Both the position numbers and the translations under genes were made by a program. The notes below the pieces were generated by a model that saw only the letters and a program-made list of their open reading frames with translations, was not told the origin of the DNA and ran no database searches. DNA of 64,000 bases from UBA8886 sp002731655 (lineage in GTDB: Archaea; Thermoplasmatota; Poseidoniia; MGIII; CG-Epi1): NCBI GenBank assembly GCA_030754655.1, contig JASLZX010000003.1:38217-102216 (forward strand), written 5' to 3'. Positions 39,879-47,686 of this stretch are shown one piece after another. The stretch's first letter is position 1; every line of letters begins with the position of its first letter.

Positions 39879-41054
39879 ATGCAGGAGCTACTGGAAGAGG
39901 CACTCGCCACGCTGGTCCCGTCTGACGCGGAGCAGGCGGCCGTCGCGGCGCTCTGCGACTCGCTGCTGGCGCGCGCCCGCAAGGCGGCGCCGGACGGCGT
40001 CGAGCCGCTGCTGGTCGGCTCGGTCGCGAAGGGGACCTGGCTGCCGGGCGCCGATATCGACCTGTTCCTGCGCTTCCCGGAAGGCGCGGACCTGAAGACG
40101 GAAGGGCTGGCGCTGGCGCGCGCGGTGCTGCCCGACGGCGAGGAGCTCTACGCACAGCACCCCTACCTGCGCGGATCGGTCGAGGGGCACAGCGTCGACG
40201 CGGTCCCCTGCTTCGCCATCAGCGACCCGTCGCAGCCAGCGTCGGCGGTCGACCGCACGGTGTTCCACACCTCGTGGGTACACGATAATCTCACCGACGC
40301 GCAGCACAACGATGTGCGGCTCGCGAAGCGCTTTCTCGCAGTCGCAGGCGCCTACGGGGCGGCAGCGGCCGTCGGCGGTTTCTCGGGTTACCTGGTCGAG
40401 GTGCTGGTACATCGCGCCGGCGACTTCCCCGCCTTCGTGGAGGAAGTCGCCGGCTGGCGGCCGCCGGTCGCGCTAGGCGCGGTGCCGGGAGCACCGGAGG
40501 CGGAAATCACACTCCCCGACCCCGTCGACCCCGGCCGCAACGTCGCCGCCGGCGTGATGCGCGACGGGCTGGCGCGCGCGGTGCTGGCGGCGCGACGATT
40601 TCTGGCGGAGCCGATCGCGGACGCGTTCGTCGTTGGGACGGCAGAGCGCAAGCCACTCGGCTGCGTCACGACGGTCGTGCTGCCGCACCCCGGCGGCGTC
40701 GAGGAGACCGCGCTGCCGCACATACAGCGGCAGGGGCGCAAGCTAGTGCGCGCGCTCGAGCCGTTCGGCGTGCTCGGCAGCCACTGCTCGCTCGGCAACG
40801 AGGGGTTCATCGTGCTCGAGACCGCCGCAGTGGAGCTGCCCGAGCGGCAGCTTCACCGCGGTCCGGCGGCGTGGGACGCGGGCACGTTCGAGTTTCTGGC
40901 GGCTTACCCACAGGCACCGCTGCGCGACGGCCGTTTCTGGGCGCTGAAGCCACCGCTACATCCCGACATCGCCAGCGCGGTGCAGACGCTGTTGCCGAAG
41001 GCGCGCGTGGTCGAGGGGCTCGCCGACGGGGCGGAGCCGTTGCCGGCCGCCTGA
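39879..41054 (+). CDS. cca: CCA-adding tRNA nucleotidyltransferase (class I)
   Basis: A 391-residue archaeal class I CCA enzyme. The nucleotidyltransferase motif is GSVAKGTWLPGADIDLF with the catalytic aspartates, and a third acidic residue is in GHSVDAVPCF. The substrate-helix region VHDNLTDAQHNDVRLAKRFL and the downstream GFSGYLVEVLV match the family. It builds or repairs the 3' CCA of tRNAs. All three tRNAs in this window already encode CCA, so repair may be its main role for them. Length is slightly short of the typical 440 residues. The ATG was chosen by domain start and promoter spacing. Confidence 0.92.
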   Translation: MQELLEEALATLVPSDAEQAAVAALCDSLLARARKAAPDGVEPLLVGSVAKGTWLPGADIDLFLRFPEGADLKTEGLALARAVLPDGEELYAQHPYLRGSVEGHSVDAVPCFAISDPSQPASAVDRTVFHTSWVHDNLTDAQHNDVRLAKRFLAVAGAYGAAAAVGGFSGYLVEVLVHRAGDFPAFVEEVAGWRPPVALGAVPGAPEAEITLPDPVDPGRNVAAGVMRDGLARAVLAARRFLAEPIADAFVVGTAERKPLGCVTTVVLPHPGGVEETALPHIQRQGRKLVRALEPFGVLGSHCSLGNEGFIVLETAAVELPERQLHRGPAAWDAGTFEFLAAYPQAPLRDGRFWALKPPLHPDIASAVQTLLPKARVVEGLADGAEPLPAA

Positions 41055-41070
41055 CGCGGCGCGCGAACCG

Positions 41071-41080
41071 ACTTAACCGG
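41071..41080 (+). promoter_or_regulatory. Putative TATA element for the enoyl-CoA hydratase gene
   Basis: ACTTAACCGG is centred 24 bases before the ATG at 41099. Confidence 0.4.
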
Positions 41081-41098
41081 CGTCCCGCTCCGCAGCGT

Positions 41099-41866
41099 AT
41101 GGGCAAGGAGGTCATAGTCTCGCGCGAGGGAAATATTGGCCGCGTCACGGTCAACCGGCCCGAGCAGCTCAACGCGATGAACACGGCGGCGCGCAGCGCA
41201 ATCGCCGCGGCCTTCGAGCAGTTCGGTGCTGACCCCGAAGTGCGCGCGATTATCCTCGGCGGCACGGGCGAGAAATCGTTCATCGCCGGCGCCGACCTCG
41301 GCGAGTTTGCCGCCAGCGGCGAGCTCGACCCGGAGCGAATGCGTGACGAGTGGCGCATGACTGACGTCGCCGCAAGTTGCCCGACGCCGATTATCGCGAT
41401 GGTTGACGGCTTCTGCCTCGGCGGCGGAATGGAACTGGCGATGGCGTGCGACCTGCGGGTGGCGAGCGACCGCTCGCGCTTCGGGCAGCCGGAAATCAAC
41501 CTCGGCATCCTCCCCGGTGCGAGCGGCACCCAGCGGCTGCCGCGGCTCGCGGGCGAAGGACGTGCGCTGGAGCTGATGCTCACCGGCCGCATGATTCCGG
41601 CCGAGGAAGCGGAGCGCTACGGCATCGTCAATTTCGTCTGGCCGGCGGAGGAACTAGAGGCGCGCACGGTCGAGCTGGCGGAGCAAATCGCTTCGAAACC
41701 GGCGTTCGCCGCCGAGCGAATCAAGCGCGCAACGCGCAGCGGGCTGCCACTGGCGGAGGGGCTGCGGAACGAGCAGAAACTGTTCGCCGAGTGCTTCAAC
41801 TCCCCCGACGGGAAAGAGGGCGTCGCCGCCTTCCTCGAGAAGCGGAAGCCGCGCTTCAACCGCTGA
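41099..41866 (+). CDS. Enoyl-CoA hydratase
   Basis: A 255-residue crotonase-fold enzyme with both catalytic glutamates in place: GGGMELAMACD and FGQPEINLGILPGASGTQRL. The oxyanion segment is FIAGADLGEF. It hydrates trans-2-enoyl-CoA in fatty-acid or hydroxybutyrate metabolism. The C-terminal FLEKRKPRFNR is standard. The stop is followed two bases later by the endonuclease III start, so the genes may be co-transcribed, although the functions are unrelated. Compare the variant crotonase at 7.8 kb, which lacks both Glu residues. Confidence 0.92.
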   Translation: MGKEVIVSREGNIGRVTVNRPEQLNAMNTAARSAIAAAFEQFGADPEVRAIILGGTGEKSFIAGADLGEFAASGELDPERMRDEWRMTDVAASCPTPIIAMVDGFCLGGGMELAMACDLRVASDRSRFGQPEINLGILPGASGTQRLPRLAGEGRALELMLTGRMIPAEEAERYGIVNFVWPAEELEARTVELAEQIASKPAFAAERIKRATRSGLPLAEGLRNEQKLFAECFNSPDGKEGVAAFLEKRKPRFNR

Positions 41867-41868
41867 CC

Positions 41869-42549
41869 GTGGTGAAACCGCACGGCCGCGAGTCGCCGAA
41901 ACAGCGCGCGGCGCGAGCGCAAACCGTGCTCGCGGGGCTGCGGCGCGAATACCCACAGGCGGAGTGCGCACTGCTCCACCGCGACCCGTTGCAACTGCTA
42001 GTCGCCACCATCCTCTCGGCGCAGTGCACCGACGAGCGGGTGAACATGGTCACGCCGCCGCTGTTCCGCAAGTATCCCGATGCGGCGGCGTTCGCCGCCG
42101 CCGACTTCGCCGAACTGGGCGAAGTTATCCACTCGACCGGCTTCTTCAACGCCAAGGCGCGGCACATCATCGGCGCCTGCAACGCCATCGTCGAGCGCCA
42201 CGGCGGCGAGGTGCCGCGCACGCTGACCGAGCTGGTGGCGCTGCCGGGCGTCGGGCGCAAGACCGCCTCGGTCGTGCTGGGCATCGCGTGGGGGCTGGTG
42301 GAGGGCGTCGTCGTCGACACACACGTCCACAGGCTGACGCGGCGACTCGGGCTGTCGCACGGCAACAGTCCGGAGGCGGTCGAGCGCGATCTGATGGCGC
42401 TGCTGCCACAGGGCGACTGGATTGAGTGGTCCAACCGGCTAATCTGGCACGGTCGGCGGGTCTGCGACGCGCGCCGGCCGCGCTGCTCCGGCTGCTTCGC
42501 CGAAGGCATTTGCCCGCAAGTCGACGTGACGCGCCGGGCACAGGTATAA
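41869..42549 (+). CDS. nth: Endonuclease III (DNA glycosylase/AP lyase)
   Basis: A 226-residue base-excision repair enzyme. The HhH-GPD core has LPGVGRKTASVVLG with the catalytic Lys, followed by the catalytic Asp in VVDTHVHRLTRRLGLS. The C-terminal [4Fe-4S] loop is CDARRPRCSGCFAEGIC (C-x6-C-x2-C-x5-C). It removes oxidised pyrimidines. The N-terminal ILSAQCTDERVN is also diagnostic. Tandem GTG codons at 41869 and 41872 are both possible starts. Confidence 0.95.
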   Translation: MVKPHGRESPKQRAARAQTVLAGLRREYPQAECALLHRDPLQLLVATILSAQCTDERVNMVTPPLFRKYPDAAAFAAADFAELGEVIHSTGFFNAKARHIIGACNAIVERHGGEVPRTLTELVALPGVGRKTASVVLGIAWGLVEGVVVDTHVHRLTRRLGLSHGNSPEAVERDLMALLPQGDWIEWSNRLIWHGRRVCDARRPRCSGCFAEGICPQVDVTRRAQV

Positions 42550-42574
42550 CAGCGCCGCGCCGCTGTCGGCGAAG

Positions 42575-43009
42575 ATGGCTGACTGGGACGGACGTTTCCT
42601 CGGGCTGGCGGCGCACATCGCCGGCTGGAGCAAGGACCCCTCGACGCAGGTGGGGTGCGTCATCGTCGGCCCCGACAGGGAGGTGCGCAGCACCGGCTTC
42701 AACGGGCTGCCGCGCGGCATCGCCGATACCCGGGAGCGGCTGGAGGACCGCGAGCTGAAATATCCACTAATCTGCCACGCCGAAGAGAACGCCATCATGC
42801 ACGCGGCGCGCATCGGCATCTCGCTCAAGGGGTGCACCGTCTACGTCACGTGGCCACCCTGCACCCGCTGCGCGCGGTCGCTGATACAGGCGGGCGTCAG
42901 CGAAGCAGTCTATCCCGCCAGCGCCGAAGTGCCCGAGCGCTGGGCCGGAGACTTCACGCTCGCGAAGGATATGCTGGCCGAGGCGGGCGTCACGTTGCGC
43001 GCCGCTTAG
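42575..43009 (+). CDS. dCMP deaminase-like zinc enzyme
   Basis: A 144-residue cytidine/deoxycytidylate deaminase-fold protein. Zinc site: CHAEENAIMHA (His and catalytic Glu) with PPCTRCARSL (two Cys). The N-terminus (LGLAAHIAGWSKDPSTQVGC) and the FNGLPRG segment match dCMP deaminases, which provide dUMP for dTMP synthesis. It could instead be a related ComE-type deaminase. It converges on the PH-domain gene with four bases of overlap. Confidence 0.88.
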   Translation: MADWDGRFLGLAAHIAGWSKDPSTQVGCVIVGPDREVRSTGFNGLPRGIADTRERLEDRELKYPLICHAEENAIMHAARIGISLKGCTVYVTWPPCTRCARSLIQAGVSEAVYPASAEVPERWAGDFTLAKDMLAEAGVTLRAA

Positions 43010-43887
43010 TCTTTCCCGAGCAGTTCCTCGATGCGCTTCAGGTGCTCGACGCCGGTATCGTCCTGGATGTTCTGCGTAATCAGGTCGCGCACGCGTCCCG
43101 GGTCGGGGACGCCGTAGAGCGAGTCGCGCGGGTCCTGCGTCGCGCGGCGCGCCGAGCGGCGGCTACCGCCCGCCAGACCGGCGGCGAAGCCTTTCGCTTC
43201 ACCACCCACCGCGGCAATCATCAGCGCCTCGTCGGTGCCGGTGCCGAGGCCGGATCCGGTTACCGGCACGACGGTGCCGAAGCCGAAGATGCGGCCGAAC
43301 AACGACTGCATGAGCTTGATGTCCTCGATGTGGTTGTAGCGCACCTGCCGCTCGTGCTTGCTCAGCCCGAGGAAATCCTGGTGCATCGCGACGCGGATGT
43401 CGGTCAGGTAATAGGTGAAGCTGCGGCGATACTGGTCGACAATCACCATCCCGCCCCCGCCGACCAGCAACGTCAGCAGCGGGATGAACCATGTACCGAA
43501 CGCCATCGTGTCGCCTTCGGCCTCGCCGATTTTCCAGAAGTGTAGCACCATCACCCCGATGCCGAACAGCGCCAGCCCTCCGTAAAGCCGGAAGATGTCA
43601 CGGCCGCCGTTATCGAGGAACAGGTAGCGCGCCGCGAAGCCGATGGCTAGCAGCGCCAGTGACCAGATAATAGATGCAGCGACCACTTCGTTAATTACTG
43701 AAATACCAATCAGGAAACTGTAGAACGGTACCTGGCTGAACCAGTCCTGGCTGAAGAAGCGGTGGATGACGAAGCCCCACACCAGCAACAGCAGGAAGAC
43801 GAAATAGAGGTGTAGGAACGAGAGCGGGTGTGGCTGCGCCTTGAGTTTCATCTCCTCGTTGCGCATCAGAGTGAAGCGGGCCATCAT
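43006..43887 (-). CDS. Membrane protein with bacterial-type PH domain
   Basis: A 293-residue protein. Four membrane helices occupy roughly residues 18-150 (FVFLLLLVWGFVIHRFF and others). A PH (YdbS/bPH2-like) domain follows, recognisable from YYLTDIRVAMHQDFLGLSKH and VRYNHIEDIKLMQSLFGRIF (about 160-205). A Gly-rich segment and a helical tail end the protein. The role of such proteins is unclear; some bind lipids or membrane partners. Start chosen at the ATG at 43887, followed by another ATG, because it is 30 bases from the A/T block shared with the divergent gene. Confidence 0.72.
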   Translation of the reverse strand: MMARFTLMRNEEMKLKAQPHPLSFLHLYFVFLLLLVWGFVIHRFFSQDWFSQVPFYSFLIGISVINEVVAASIIWSLALLAIGFAARYLFLDNGGRDIFRLYGGLALFGIGVMVLHFWKIGEAEGDTMAFGTWFIPLLTLLVGGGGMVIVDQYRRSFTYYLTDIRVAMHQDFLGLSKHERQVRYNHIEDIKLMQSLFGRIFGFGTVVPVTGSGLGTGTDEALMIAAVGGEAKGFAAGLAGGSRRSARRATQDPRDSLYGVPDPGRVRDLITQNIQDDTGVEHLKRIEELLGKD

Positions 43888-43912
43888 CCCAGATTGTTTC
43901 ACAGAGCATATA

Positions 43913-43920
43913 AGATTAAA
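43913..43920. promoter_or_regulatory. A/T block between divergent PH-domain and zinc-ribbon genes
   Basis: GATTAAAT lies midway (30 bases each way) between the ATGs at 43887 and 43947. A second block, CATATAAG (43903-43910), is adjacent. One or both could direct divergent transcription. Confidence 0.4.
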
Positions 43921-43946
43921 TGTAGCCAAAAGCTGGGTTGCACCCC

Positions 43947-44456
43947 ATGAAGAACTGCGGCACCTGTGGAGCCCCCGTTGCCGATGCGGTCGAGAAGTGC
44001 TTCAAGTGCGGCTCACCCATCCAGCCTGCCAAGGACGGTCCGAAGCTAATGCAGAAGTTCACGAAGGGGAAGACCGTGAAACGCGTCCGCGGCAAACCGC
44101 TCCGCAAGCGACCTCTCAAGGCAGCCCACAAGCGCAAGGCGACCGCCGAGGAGCGGCAGCTGAAGAAGCTGGCCAGCGGCGACGAAGGGGCGGTCGCCGC
44201 GCGCATCCTACGGGAGCTGATTGACGAAGGCGCCATCGGCAAGACTAAGGCCGCCTCGGCCGAGAAACTGGTCGGCAAACTGGGCGCTGCGCTGCCGCCG
44301 TCGCAGCCGAAGCCGGAGCCAGCAGCAGAGCCCGCGCCGGAAGCGGCCGACCCGAAGCTAGCGCGGCTGAAGGAACTGGGGGCGCTGCGCGATTCGGGCA
44401 TCCTGACCAAAGCAGAGTTCGCAACGCTCAAGCAGCAGATAATTTCGAGGGAGTAG
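43947..44456 (+). CDS. Zinc-ribbon protein with basic linker and SHOCT-like C-terminus
   Basis: A 169-residue soluble protein. An N-terminal zinc ribbon (NCGTCGAPV, then KCFKCGSPI, residues 3-25) is followed by a very basic stretch (KTVKRVRGKPLRKRPLKAAH), a helical middle and a Pro/Ala-rich linker. The C-terminal LGALRDSGILTKAEFATLKQ (about 145-167) is the short SHOCT motif. The combination suggests a nucleic-acid or ribosome-associated factor, but no function is established. An in-frame TTG at 43938 could add three residues. It overlaps the convergent transporter gene. Confidence 0.65.
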   Translation: MKNCGTCGAPVADAVEKCFKCGSPIQPAKDGPKLMQKFTKGKTVKRVRGKPLRKRPLKAAHKRKATAEERQLKKLASGDEGAVAARILRELIDEGAIGKTKAASAEKLVGKLGAALPPSQPKPEPAAEPAPEAADPKLARLKELGALRDSGILTKAEFATLKQQIISRE

Positions 44457-45303
44457 CGACCGCCCAGATGCCTGCCAGCACCGCCGCGCCTCCCAGCAGC
44501 TCGGGCCAGCCGGGCTGTTCGCCGAAAATCGCGAGCGCCAGAAGGCCAGAGCCGACCGGCTCCGCCAGCAGCGTCACGGTCACGACAAACGCCGGCAGGT
44601 AGCCGAGCGCCCAGTTCTGGAGCGTGTGCCCGAGAAGCGTCGGCACCAGCGCCATCAGCCCAAAAAGTAGGTATTCGCGCTGCGGCAGCCCCTGCCACGT
44701 GTCGCCGGCGGCGAAGACCGCGCTCCACAGCGCCAGCGCGCTGAAGGCGTAGACCACGAGCGCGTAGTCGGCCAGCCCGACCGTCTGCCGCAGCGAGCGG
44801 CCGCCAAGATAGTAGGCACCGGCGAGCAGCCCCGAGACCAGCGCGAGCACGTTGCCGTGCAGCGTCCCAGGGTCCTGCAGCAGGTCTCCGCCGAGCAGCA
44901 GCAGCATCCCGGCCAGCGCCAGCGCCAGCCCGTGCTGCGCCTGCCGGGAGAGCGTCTCGCCCAGCACCACCGCCCCGATGGCGGCGACAAAGACGGGATG
45001 GCAGGTCGCCAGCAGCACCGCCGCGGCGACCGAAGTCGCCTTTACCGCGGCGAAGAAAAAGCCGAAGTGCGCGCCGAGCAGCAGCCCGATAATGGCCATG
45101 CTCGCCAGCTCGCGGCGCGTCAGCCGGCGCAGCCCGGCAGCGCGATTCCAGAGCAGCGGCGGCAGGAACAGCAGCATCGCGAACGCCTGGCGGTGCGCGG
45201 CGGCCACGAGCGGGCTGCTTTCGCTCCAGCGGATGAATATAGCCGAAAGCGAAATCGCGACCATCGCAACCCCCAGCGCGAGGTGCGGCAGCCGCTCCTT
45301 CAT
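44428..45303 (-). CDS. DMT-superfamily (EamA) transporter
   Basis: A 291-residue protein with ten membrane helices in two EamA repeats, the standard DMT size. The first repeat contains FIRWSESSPLVAAAHRQAFA and the second GAYYLGGRSLRQTVGLADYA. It probably exports or takes up a small metabolite such as an amino acid or nucleotide sugar; substrate unknown. The start overlaps the tiaS stop by four bases, so it is the last gene of the minus-strand block that begins at 47657. Confidence 0.85.
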   Translation of the reverse strand: MKERLPHLALGVAMVAISLSAIFIRWSESSPLVAAAHRQAFAMLLFLPPLLWNRAAGLRRLTRRELASMAIIGLLLGAHFGFFFAAVKATSVAAAVLLATCHPVFVAAIGAVVLGETLSRQAQHGLALALAGMLLLLGGDLLQDPGTLHGNVLALVSGLLAGAYYLGGRSLRQTVGLADYALVVYAFSALALWSAVFAAGDTWQGLPQREYLLFGLMALVPTLLGHTLQNWALGYLPAFVVTVTLLAEPVGSGLLALAIFGEQPGWPELLGGAAVLAGIWAVATPSKLSAA

Positions 45304-46634
45304 CTCTCCTCCGTTTTAAATATGGGTCGTCGAGAGCTAGAAGCCGTCTCCATCAACCGTGCCGGCCGCACCAGGTGCCGACGCGCCGACGTGGGTGGAT
45401 CATACCAGCCCGGCGCGAGCGCGGGCGCGACCGGTTCCGGCGTCGGTGCCGGCACCCGGGTGCCGCAAGGGCGACAGCGGTAGCCCGCGTCGCGGCCGGC
45501 CGAGTGGGTGCGTGCGCCGCATTCGGGGCAGGCGGGGTTAGGCGGCTTGCGCTGCCGGGGCGCGAGCGCGATGACGCGCAGCTTCTCCAGTTTCAGCACC
45601 CCTGCCTTGACGCTGCCGCACACCTCCAGCTCGTCGCCCGGCGCAAGCTGGTCAACAACATGCCGGAAGTCGCCCGACGGCTCGAAGGCGGCACACTCGA
45701 GTTCGCCACCTTCGTGCGCGAAGCGGAAGAAGCGGTGGCCGCCTCGGTGTGACCGTGGCGGCCCAGCGACGGCGCCGGTGAGCCGCACGCTCGCTCCGCC
45801 CTCGGCCGGCAGCGTCGTCGCGTAGTGATCGTCAGTGGCCTGATTGGTCTGCCACAGCAGCCAGCGCTCTGGCTGCTCGGGACCGAGTGCAGCGAAGCCC
45901 GCGGTGAGCGGCGCGGGCTCGAGCCCGCGCAAGCCCCACAGCACGGGGCAGGGCGAGTGCGGCACCATCGCCGGGCTCCCATCGGGGTCGCGGCAGCCGA
46001 ATGTTTTTTCGACCGCGGCAACCGCGGTGACCGACTCGGCGGAAATCTTGCGCGGCGTGCCCCAGCGGTCGCGCTCGCGGTAGCCGAGTAGCTCCCAAGT
46101 ATAGCGCAGGGCGACGCCGCCACTGCGGGGCGACCACGCCAGTGCGCACGCGGCGCCCGCCAATCCGCGGCCGCCATTCAGGCCGGCGTGTGCGGAGCCT
46201 TCCAGCGCTTCGCGCAGCTGCGTGTCGCGCACAATTCCGCGCACGCCCTGCCAGTAAAGCCCCTCGGGCGGTCGCGCCTCGCTGACGATGACGCCCGGCT
46301 GCGCCGACGGTCGCGCCTCCGCGCGCACGATAGCGAGCACGCGCTCGAGCAGCGCTTCGGCATCCAGCGCGGTCGGCGGCGCTTCCGCGTGCGCGAATAC
46401 TGGCCCACCCGGCAGTTCACCGACCTGTATTTGCTCCCCCGCACCGCGGCCGAAGGCGAGCGCGACGGCACCGTTGCCGCGCGTCTTCCACAGGACGTCG
46501 GGGTTGAGCCGCACCAGCCGCGGCGGCCCGATGAGGTCGAAATCTGGCTGCAGCTCCTCGATAACCCGCAAGGCGACCCATGTCGTGCAGCCACCGTCGA
46601 GCGAATCGGTGTCATCGATGCCGACGTGGAGCAT
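45300..46634 (-). CDS. tiaS: tRNA(Ile2) agmatidine synthase TiaS
   Basis: A 444-residue archaeal enzyme that attaches agmatine to C34 of tRNA-Ile(CAT), so that it reads AUA. The N-terminus LHVGIDDTDSLDGGCTTWVA is the family signature with the catalytic aspartates, followed by RLVRLNPDVLWKTRGNGAVA. A middle ferredoxin-like/OB region and a C-terminal zinc ribbon (CPECGA, then CRPCGT) complete the known architecture. Length fits. It forms an operon with the DUF2240-like gene upstream and the transporter downstream. Confidence 0.93.
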   Translation of the reverse strand: MLHVGIDDTDSLDGGCTTWVALRVIEELQPDFDLIGPPRLVRLNPDVLWKTRGNGAVALAFGRGAGEQIQVGELPGGPVFAHAEAPPTALDAEALLERVLAIVRAEARPSAQPGVIVSEARPPEGLYWQGVRGIVRDTQLREALEGSAHAGLNGGRGLAGAACALAWSPRSGGVALRYTWELLGYRERDRWGTPRKISAESVTAVAAVEKTFGCRDPDGSPAMVPHSPCPVLWGLRGLEPAPLTAGFAALGPEQPERWLLWQTNQATDDHYATTLPAEGGASVRLTGAVAGPPRSHRGGHRFFRFAHEGGELECAAFEPSGDFRHVVDQLAPGDELEVCGSVKAGVLKLEKLRVIALAPRQRKPPNPACPECGARTHSAGRDAGYRCRPCGTRVPAPTPEPVAPALAPGWYDPPTSARRHLVRPARLMETASSSRRPIFKTEER

Positions 46635-47092
46635 CAGTCGCGCGCCAGCCCTTGCCGCGCCTCGTCCAAGAACGGCGCGACGTTGACGCCCGCGTCGGCC
46701 GCCAGCAGTAGCGCCTCGGTCGTGGAGCGGATTCCGTAATGCGTTTTCTGCCCCCGGTTCACCTTGCGGATGACCTCGCGCTGTGAGTCGCCGGTCGCCT
46801 CCGCGACCGCGGCGACGACGCGATGGAACAGGTCGGGCGTATCGTCGGCGGGCGGTGGTGCGACAGCGGGCACCGGTTCTTCGGCCGGCGCGTCGCCCTC
46901 CCCGACTAGCCGCAGCTGTTCGCCCACCGGCTCGAGCAGCCCGCTCGCAAGCGCCGCCTCGATGGCGGCGGCGGCAGCGGTGGGCGACATCAGGTGCAGA
47001 CTGAACGCCAGCTCCTGCACCAGCTCCTCGCGGCGCAGCTTTTCGGCGTTGCGTGAGTGGAAGGCGGCGGCGACTAGTTCCGGCTTAACCAA
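46634..47092 (-). CDS. DUF2240-like archaeal protein
   Basis: A 152-residue protein that resembles the archaeal DUF2240 family. A helical N-terminus (FHSRNAEKLRREELVQELAF) with winged-helix-like SPTAAAAAIEAALASGLLEP is followed by a Pro/Ala linker (about 72-85) and a second helical domain (SQREVIRKVNRGQKTHYGIR). It may bind nucleic acid. TTG start, overlapping the previous gene by eight bases; the stop shares a base with the tiaS start. Function unknown. Confidence 0.65.
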   Translation of the reverse strand: MVKPELVAAAFHSRNAEKLRREELVQELAFSLHLMSPTAAAAAIEAALASGLLEPVGEQLRLVGEGDAPAEEPVPAVAPPPADDTPDLFHRVVAAVAEATGDSQREVIRKVNRGQKTHYGIRSTTEALLLAADAGVNVAPFLDEARQGLARD

Positions 47093-47657
47093 GGCGAAAC
47101 ACCTCGCCAGTCCAGTTTGGCGGATGGCCGTCGGTGAGCATCACGACGTCGAGCCGCACGCTGCCGGCGAGCCCGGCCGGGATGAAGGGGAAGCTGCCGT
47201 CGAGGCTGTTGACCATCACACGTGGGACATTGCGGCGCAACAGCTGGCGCAGCAACTCGACGATGTCACCCTGGAAATCGGTGTGCGCGGCGACAGGCTC
47301 TTCGGCCCAGTCAAGGCTCACCAGCTCCAGCTCGGCGTACGCCAGCGCCTCGTCCAGCTCGCCCCAGCCGCGCAGCGACCGCAGCGGGACGATGACGCTG
47401 CCACGGTCGGCCATGATAGCGTCGATGACGTCCTCACCCCATGCCATCCCCGAGTCGACCAGCGTCTCGCGCTTCGGGTTCAGTGGCAGCGGTCCCGGCG
47501 CGGGGCGGTTCTTCAGGATGCCGCGCAGGTCCCACACCAGCAGCGACCCCTCGCCATCGAACTCTAGCGGTTCGTCGGCGCGGCCGGTCACCAGCCGCTC
47601 GCCGTTCCACGCGACGCTGACGCGCCTGTTATTGAGGTACGCTACTGCTTCCGCCAC
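47085..47657 (-). CDS. Hypothetical protein, 190 aa
   Basis: A 190-residue soluble protein with an N-terminal beta-rich part (VAYLNNRRVSVAWNGERLV) and a C-terminal alpha/beta part (DIVELLRQLLRRNVPRVMVN, then VRLDVVMLTDGHPPNWTGEV). Family not recognised. It is the first gene of the four-gene tiaS operon. A GTG start at 47657 is supported by an A/T block 24 bases upstream. Association with tRNA modification is only suggested by context. Confidence 0.55.
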   Translation of the reverse strand: MAEAVAYLNNRRVSVAWNGERLVTGRADEPLEFDGEGSLLVWDLRGILKNRPAPGPLPLNPKRETLVDSGMAWGEDVIDAIMADRGSVIVPLRSLRGWGELDEALAYAELELVSLDWAEEPVAAHTDFQGDIVELLRQLLRRNVPRVMVNSLDGSFPFIPAGLAGSVRLDVVMLTDGHPPNWTGEVFRLG

Positions 47658-47677
47658 GACAGGCGAGCGCTGCGGCT

Positions 47678-47686
47678 GATTTAGGT
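47678..47686 (-). promoter_or_regulatory. Putative TATA element for the tiaS operon
   Basis: GATTTAGGT on the plus strand is centred about 24 bases before the GTG at 47657. It overlaps the 3' end of the surface-protein gene. Confidence 0.4.
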